A DNA stretch of 64,000 bases, taken from NCBI GenBank assembly GCA_023678885.1, contig CM042965.1, positions 27,943,777 to 28,007,776 of the forward strand, written 5' to 3'. A program made the translations under genes and the position numbers. The notes below the pieces were generated by a model. That model had not been told where the DNA came from. It did not search any database and was given only the letters and a program-made list of their open reading frames with translations. Each line of letters begins with the position of its first letter. The stretch's first letter is position 1. This stretch comes from Pogostemon cablin (taxonomy: Eukaryota > Streptophyta > Magnoliopsida > Lamiales > Lamiaceae). Below, piece by piece: positions 57,620 through 64,000 of the stretch.

Positions 57620-58008
57620 TGCATTGCTCCAGCTGGGATAATCAACTATTATTTGGGACATTTTTCACAATTTCTCTAATTTGAAGGCATAATAGCAATT
57701 CTATGTACACCACAACTCACACAAATCAATTGTTGGTGGATATCGAAAGTTAGACTTCGTTGGTCTCTCGTGTCAGAACTTTAATACAAATTTTATTTTT
57801 TGTATTGGGTGTGAACTCAGCTGGATAATCTTAATTTAGCATTGGATGTGAATTCAGTTGGATAATCTGCTTTTTTATAATGGGAGCTATTGTAGACTGT
57901 AGCTTCACAGAGTTGAAAATATGTTCTTAGGGCTCACCTAAATCCAATCCCAATTTGTATATTCGCTCATGTTAAACATTTTATTTAAAAATAAAATAAA
58001 ATTGATTA
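57620..58008. other. Intergenic, nothing recognised
   Basis: AT-rich with two related TTGG(G/A)TGTGAA(C/T)TCAG segments; no gene. Confidence 0.5.
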
Positions 58009-58204
58009 CTCCCTATGTCCATCTAGCAGTACTCATTTTCGCGTCCGTTCCCGAAAGTAAACATTCCGAAAGTAAACATTTTCTTTTTCTTTAGAAAGGT
58101 AATATCCACTTATACTATAATACAATTACTCACTACACATTAAATTTTCATACTCCACATAAAAAGAAAAGAGGCAAATGATACCTGTAAGCTGGACGGA
58201 TGAG
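58009..58204. mobile_element. Stowaway-like MITE
   Basis: TA-CTCCCTATGTCCATC to AAGCTGGACGGATGAG-TA, 196 bp. A short internal duplication of GAAAGTAAACATT is present near 58052-58078. Confidence 0.75.
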
Positions 58205-58290
58205 TATACTAAAGTTGATTATTTTATTTAGCCATATTAACATCAAAATATTTAATATGTTCAATTTTAAAATAAAAAATAAATAATATT

Positions 58291-58470
58291 TTTTTTAAAT
58301 TTTTAGTATAAAAAGTCGTGGAAACTGCTGAAAACGAATTATTGTTCATGCAATATTCTACGTCGAATGTACTAAAAAATAATGCAAATTTTTTTAATTT
58401 TTAGTATAAAAAGTCGTGGAAACTGCTGAAATCGAATTGTTGTTCATGCACTACTCTAGCGATTGCGTTG
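58291..58470. repeat. 98-bp tandem duplication
   Basis: AGTATAAAAAGTCGTGGAAA - CTGCTGAAA(A/T)CGAATT(A/G)TTGTT occurs twice with a period of about 98 bp. Confidence 0.8.
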
Positions 58471-59957
58471 TGTGGAAAAAAAGTGTTAATAGAGAATTTA
58501 ATTTAAAGAAGTGAGCATGTAATAGTTACGAAAAATGGCTAAAATAATACCTCAAATTCCCCCCTTTAAAATGATATAAAAGTGGAAAAAGAAATCGATT
58601 GGTCATTAAGTTTATGATTGCATGAAGGATGCTTGAGATTGAATTAAGCCACAATCTCATCTCTCTCTTGATTAAAGCTCTTTCTAAATTTCTAAATTGA
58701 GAGTCATCCAACCCTAATTCTACTCCCATTTAGAACTGGGCATTACACAACCAACATGATCCACCTAACAAAATGCAAAAGCACACTACAAGAAAAAATT
58801 AAAGTAATACCAAAAATAAAATATACATTAGTATGCTTAGCAAATGAACCTTGAATGTAGTACCTTCATTTTCGGATTTTCCGTAGAAGGTTGAAAGGAT
58901 AATGACTAGCTAGCTACACTGAATCATCTTTCAAACATTTCAAGTGATAACCTTGCTCTGGAACGGGGCAACCGCAAAAGCCATTCGACTGGAAGAATGA
59001 AAATATGCAAATACAAAGCTCGCCCATCACATGCTGAAGAAAATAAGTATCAAATAAATAACATAGCAGTAATACAACGAATCTTTTCACAGAAAATTGC
59101 TCATATTATATTCAACAAGGTACATTAATGAATTGGGTTCAGTTATTTATAAATTCAGGATAATAAAAGATGCCTCTACTTCAGGATCTGCAAGGTGGGC
59201 AGCTAATTTCTTGCTTTCAGCACTAGATTGGTCTTCATCAATAATAACCTTTAAAAAAGACCAAGGGTAAACTATAATATCATAACTTTAACCTTTTAGA
59301 TCTGATATTGGAATAAAAATGTCTTATAATCTTTAAATGGTCTACCCTAATCAGATTGTAGCTTTGCTGCCCATGTGGAAGAATCTTGTTTTCACCCCTA
59401 CCATGGAATTTTTCAGTCACAGGGGCTTTAGAGGTGAGGAAAAATACTCTTAGGATGTACGGAATTTTACGTATCACTCCTTCAGTAATTTTAGGGTATC
59501 ACTCCTTTTGAATGTCTTAAAATTGTCTAGCCTGAAAAAGTAACAGATCCAATGAAATTAACCATATCAATCAATAAATTGATCATGCATTACAAAAAAA
59601 ATTCACATATATACAACACCATGAAGTGAAAATGTAAAAATTGGATTTAAAAAAGCATGATTTTACAATATCCAACACACCTTATCTCTGGATCAAACAT
59701 AAATTAGATTCTTCTTATTTCTAATCAAGTAAGAAAAATCCAGAATTGTGTGATAAACTAAGACAACAGAACTGATCAAATAAAGTCCATAAATCTCGTA
59801 ACTGTTATATAAACTTCAAAACAGAACTGATTGAGGAATGTGCAATAAAGGCCACACAAATTAAAAACAAAGACTTGAATCTGAAAAGATAAAGCAGCTT
59901 AAAGATTCTAAGATCACACCATACCACAGTTTAGTCTGACAATGAAACCTTGGATTA
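58471..59957. other. Region between NLR and PPR genes, presumably including PPR 3' UTR
   Basis: No coding sequence found. The part next to 59957 is probably 3' UTR of the minus-strand PPR gene. No polyadenylation signal can be chosen with confidence. Confidence 0.4.
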
Positions 59958-61793
59958 TTACCAAAAGTCACGACAAGAGCATTCACCGTCTTTGAAATGA
60001 TGGAATCTTTTGGCATCTCTAACAACAATTTCCCTGCTGACAATGCTGGAGATGAATTTCAGGACTGTATGACAATCACTACATACACGAAGATTCTTTA
60101 GTATACGTATAGATGTCCCACAAGCAGATTTAAGCAGTGCATAAGCAACTGCTGATCTCTCACTATGCCAAAACAATTGCCTTTCCTTCTCCTGCTCTTC
60201 AATATCATGCAAAACCAAAGATGTATCAGGTAAATAACCTCTCTTCCTCATCTCTGTGTCCAACTCAAATAGAAGTCTGGAAATCTCATCCTTCAAAGGA
60301 TGTGTCGTCTCTCCAGCATAGAAAACTTGAATTTCCTTCCCTAAATCAACACAGCTGTACCCAGGTTTCTTTTTTAATTCCATTGCTCCCATCAGTTTTC
60401 TCACCTTAGCTACACTATCCCACATAGCAGCACGAGCATAAATGTTAGACATTAGAATACATGTAGAAGAGTCTTCAGGTCCTAGTTGGAGCAAATAATT
60501 TGCAATACGAACTCCTATTTTGTTTTTCCCATCTTGATTACAAGCACCTAATAAGGCAGCCCAAGCAGCAGAATCAGGTTTAAATTCCATCGAATTAAGT
60601 ACATTCTCAGCCTCCTCAAGAAAACCTGATCGACCATAAAGATCTACTAAGCACGTATAATGCTGAAGAGATGGCCTTAATCCGTATTCCTCAACCATGG
60701 CTTTGAAAAGCTTTTGACCTTTCTCAACTAAACCAACATGACTACATGCATAAATTATACCAGTAAAAGTCACTTCATTTGGCTTTAATCCAAATGAAAT
60801 CATCACATCATATAATGCCAATGCTTCCTCAGCACGACCGTGCTGTGCCAAACCCACTATAATAGAGGTCCAAGTAACAATATCTCTCTTCCTCATACAT
60901 TCAAAAATCTTTTCTGCAGATGATACATCACAACATTTGGCATACATATCAATCAGTGCATTACCAACATACAAGTTTGAGACATACCCAAGACCTATAA
61001 CTAAACGATGAACTTGCTTCCCAAGCTGCAACTGGGCTAAAGTGGCCGAACCAACAATCAAACTTGCAAGAACAAAGGGGTCATCAATATCAACTCCCTC
61101 TCTCCTCAATTCTTGAAAAACCCTGAAAGACTCGGTAGAATTCCCACCCTGCACGAAGCCTGAAATTAAAGCAGTCCAAGAGTACAAACTTTTGCAAGGC
61201 ATATCATAAAAGAGTTGAAGGGCTTCATTTTTCCTTCCAATCTTTGCATATCCATGTATTAGACTTGTCCAAGAAATCACATTCTTAGACACAATTGAAT
61301 CAAACACTAGGCGAGCTTTATCAGGGAATCCACATTTTGCATAATGATCAACTAGGGAAGACTTAACCACGTCATCATCTGAGAACATTGAAACAACAAA
61401 CTGGGCATGGATCTGTTCACCAAGTTTCAGAGCAGTCAAGCCAGCACAAGCATTAAGAAGACTTGCAAAGATGAAATGGTCTGGTTGGAGACCATCCCTA
61501 GACGTTATATTGGAAAACAGACAGAGGGTGTGTTTAAAGAAACTGGCTTGATTATGTGCGGTGAAAATTGATGCCCATGAGGCTAAATCTCTGTTTGACA
61601 TTCCATCGAACAGATTGACGGCATCTTTTAGATGATTGCATTTTCCATACATGTCGATGAGTGTATTCGAATAAAGTGGTCCATGCAGATTTAAACCGGT
61701 TTTGATGACATGGGCATGGAGTTTCCTACCATGGAGTGGGAGATGGAGCTTGGTGCATTGCTTTATTCGATTCAAAATATCAAAGTGATGCAT
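59958..61793 (-). CDS. DYW-class pentatricopeptide repeat protein, organellar RNA editing factor type
   Basis: One uninterrupted minus-strand exon of 611 codons. PLS-type PPR motifs fill residues about 40-440 (for example YSNTLIDMYGKCNHLKDAVN; SWTSLIHGYAKIGRKNEALQ). E and E+ motifs follow (AAWAALLGACNQDGKN; KKKPGYSCVDLGKEIQVFYA), then a DYW cytidine-deaminase-like domain with HSE at 543-545, CSDC at 571-574 and the terminus GECSCRDFW. The usual DYW ending is DFW here. Such proteins bind organellar transcripts and direct C-to-U editing. Length and ordering resemble Arabidopsis At4g14050, a hedged match from memory. The start Met is favoured because LHGRKLHAHVIKTGL, the usual N-terminal motif, follows within 20 residues; a mitochondrial or plastid presequence is not evident. 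Confidence 0.92.
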   Translation of the reverse strand: MHHFDILNRIKQCTKLHLPLHGRKLHAHVIKTGLNLHGPLYSNTLIDMYGKCNHLKDAVNLFDGMSNRDLASWASIFTAHNQASFFKHTLCLFSNITSRDGLQPDHFIFASLLNACAGLTALKLGEQIHAQFVVSMFSDDDVVKSSLVDHYAKCGFPDKARLVFDSIVSKNVISWTSLIHGYAKIGRKNEALQLFYDMPCKSLYSWTALISGFVQGGNSTESFRVFQELRREGVDIDDPFVLASLIVGSATLAQLQLGKQVHRLVIGLGYVSNLYVGNALIDMYAKCCDVSSAEKIFECMRKRDIVTWTSIIVGLAQHGRAEEALALYDVMISFGLKPNEVTFTGIIYACSHVGLVEKGQKLFKAMVEEYGLRPSLQHYTCLVDLYGRSGFLEEAENVLNSMEFKPDSAAWAALLGACNQDGKNKIGVRIANYLLQLGPEDSSTCILMSNIYARAAMWDSVAKVRKLMGAMELKKKPGYSCVDLGKEIQVFYAGETTHPLKDEISRLLFELDTEMRKRGYLPDTSLVLHDIEEQEKERQLFWHSERSAVAYALLKSACGTSIRILKNLRVCSDCHTVLKFISSIVSREIVVRDAKRFHHFKDGECSCRDFW

Positions 61794-62560
61794 GCATTCC
61801 CGAGAACTTTAGGGGCAGGTGATGTAATTGTTTCAATGCGCAAATTGCAGGAGGATAATTTTACTCGTCGACTAGATGTCTCAATAGTGGGTTTAACCTG
61901 CAAGCAAATAATCACAATAAAAGTAGTTTAATTGTTCTCCTAAGTGCAAATTACAAGCTTAAAGTCATTAAAAATATACAGAATGTAATATCAACCATCT
62001 TAGACACGTTTGAATAGTAGCTATACATATAATACAAAATCTTTAAAACAATCAAAAGACTAGACAATAAAAAGCAGGCATAACTAAGTATTTTCAATAA
62101 CAATATAATTAAAGATTTAATGAGAATCTATAAAGAATGATAAACTTTCAACATTAACACTATTTTTATTACATTGACACTAAACATGAAAAGAAATTTT
62201 CTACAGTCAATTTGTCTGCAATATCTAGAAAAAGTTACTTCTTGTAAAAAAAAGAATTAATATAGTAGGACAAACATATAAACTAACAATTTTAAGGTTG
62301 ATGTCTTAAAATATTATAAACATTTGCTACATTAACAAAACAGTAAATAAAAATCTGTAACTTTCACGGAATGACGAATAGGTATTTGACTGGAGAAAAG
62401 TTGAGAGAGTATGATTCTTGTTGCAAATCTGGTCTCCACCACTGTACTACGACGGAAGGACTCGGATAGTTGAGATGGATTGGTTTGCAGCGGCTAAGTG
62501 AGTAATACAGAAGGAGATTAAGGATAGAAAGTACATTAATATAGGAGATTGTAGAAGATT
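61794..62560 (-). promoter_or_regulatory. 5' UTR and promoter region of the PPR gene
   Basis: On the minus strand an acceptor-like TTATTTGCTTGCAG precedes 61897, suggesting an intron in the 5' UTR. The sequence near 62390-62480 is less AT-rich and may hold the first non-coding exon. No promoter element is identified. Confidence 0.35.
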
Positions 62561-62819
62561 CTGTACCCTTAAGGGGTTTCTTGGGCTACATATCTTATTA
62601 GGAATTTAAATACATTTGGTCCTTTCATTTTCAGTGCTTAATTTATATAAGATTTTGGATTTGGCACATGCGTCTAGGTTTTGCTTATTATCATTATTAC
62701 TTTGGGCTACAAAATTTTCAGCTTCTAACACTATTTACTTACAAAACTTCAACAATAAAGTCCAGTCAAGAATTGCATTCACATTACTTTACATTTTTAA
62801 TCAATCCAACACCTTTTTT

Positions 62820-63480
62820 TTGAGCCAATAAGCAAAATTACCCAATTTGATAAGTGGAAAATATCTACCAACAACAGTTTAACTTGTGATAAAAAAAATA
62901 CCCAAATTGTAATTAAAAGTTCCAAAATGACTTTTTTTTTTACAAAAATACCCTTTGACTTTGACCTTAAATTCTTTGACTGCTTCAAGTGTCGGTTCAA
63001 CGTTCAAGTTGGTCACCGATATCCGTCGGTCCGAGTGTCAATTTGAGTCGGTCCCCCACCGACAACCTGCCCGACATCCATCGGTCCGTCGGTTCGAGTT
63101 GGTCCCCACTCCATCGGTCCGGATGTCGGTTCGAGTCGGTCCCCACCCACAACCCGACCGACACCGTTGCTCCGAGTGTTAGTTCGAGTCGATCCCCCCA
63201 CCGACAACGTTGGTCGGTTCATCGGTCCGGGTGTCGGTTCGAGTCGGTCCCCGACCGACATCCATCAGTGGTCCGAGTGTCGGTTCTGGTCGGTCTCCAA
63301 CCGACAACCAACATGTAATGTAGGAGGTGAGTGGTGGTGTTTTTATTTTGACTTTTTTAAATAGGATCTAAGTGTAATTTTGTCCCATAACATTATATTG
63401 GTTAAAAAAAAATTACAAGTTATTTTTATGTTGGCAATGATTTTGAACTATAAATAAATGGGTACTTTTGCATTTCTCCC
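62820..63480. mobile_element. Inverted-repeat element with GC-rich GTCGG/CCGAC core
   Basis: About 660 bp. The outer 75 bp are imperfectly inverse (left GCAAAATTACCCAATTTGAT ... AACTTGTGATAAAAAAA; right, inverse, GCAAAAGTACCCATTTATTT ... AACTTGTAATTTTTTTT). The centre (62990-63305) is a GC-rich array of GTCGGTTCGAGTCGGTCCCC, ACCGACAACC and CATCGGTCCG, about five units of 55 to 65 bp. Open frames across the array are by-products. Confidence 0.55.
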
Positions 63481-64000
63481 CTTTTTTTTTATGGGAAAAT
63501 ATTTTGTGCCACGGGTGCACACTAATTTATTGTGTGCCAAAATGCTATATACCATTTTAAACTTGTGATTTATGTCATATCCTTCACCTAGGCTATGTTT
63601 GTTTCGGATTTAAAAACCAAGTTTAGGTTTTCAAAGTCCACACCTACAAACCCTATTAATTATCAACTCACTAATGGTCCCACCTACCATGAATTATCTC
63701 TTCTCAATTAATATTTCTTCTCTCTTTCTCTATGCTCTCTCATCTCTTTACTCCAATTTCCATCAATTAATACCCTCCTATACAAATCACCACTCACCTC
63801 TTACATATTGATTTGATAGCAAGTTAACACCCACCATACCAAAACCAAAACAATCATATATTATCACTATTCATGCTTTTTTAACTCAACATAAACCTTA
63901 AACAAACATATGCTTAGGGTTTATTACATTCTCTATTTTGAGACATAATTAAATGATTTAACTCTTATATATGGAAGTAAGTTAGTACTATTTACCCTTG
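63481..64000. other. Intergenic, nothing recognised
   Basis: AT-rich sequence with no supported gene or repeat. Confidence 0.5.

Noticed and set aside
62955..63364. Overlapping frames with repeated VGPH/SRSP-like peptides
   Set aside because: By-products of the GTCGG tandem core, open on both strands with no domain.

Overview
This is nuclear DNA from a flowering plant, most likely a eudicot and possibly an asterid; the species cannot be fixed from the sequence. Evidence is the AT-rich intergenic DNA, plant LTR retrotransposons with a tRNA-Asp-type primer site, Stowaway-like MITEs, and three low-copy genes with plant-specific architectures. Most of the 64 kb is transposable element, much of it nested.

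Layout. 1-10878: a degraded Ty3/gypsy element of Athila type on the minus strand, in order of transcription LTR (9212-10878), primer-binding site, gag, protease, RT-RNase H-integrase, long spacer, and an Athila-type extra ORF cut by the window start. 10879-12941: remnants of a second gypsy element. 12942-20295: a mosaic of gypsy LTR pieces, a damaged Ty1/copia element (13169-16873) and one copy of a 2.6-kb duplication (17123-19695). 20296-23266: another LTR family plus the second duplication copy; both copies carry a non-autonomous CACTA element. 24212-34980: a three-exon C2-domain (CAR-type) gene with a 9.2-kb first intron full of small inverted-repeat elements. 35285-38249: a Stowaway-like MITE split by a deleted LTR element. 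38815-51270: a three-level nest, a LINE containing a solo LTR containing an 8.46-kb Mutator-like element (MULE), each inner insertion confirmed by target-site duplications. 51795-57134: a two-exon CC-NB-LRR resistance gene. 59958-61793, minus strand: an intronless-CDS DYW-class pentatricopeptide repeat gene. 62820-63480: a small inverted-repeat element with a GC-rich core.

The three host genes are not obviously linked in function: a Ca2+/lipid-binding adaptor, an intracellular immune receptor and an organellar RNA-editing factor.

The most notable signals are: (a) arrays of the word GGTTCGACC and its reverse complement in a fixed two-forward, two-reverse grammar, present at three places in the Athila-like element and in-frame as a 31-residue peptide repeat between gag and protease; (b) a MULE pairing a MURA-type transposase with a DUF1985/Ulp1-like gene whose catalytic Cys appears replaced, and mirrored subterminal arrays of GGCCGAATA at both ends; (c) the dated order of nested insertions. 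All splice models and family names here come from reading the sequence only.
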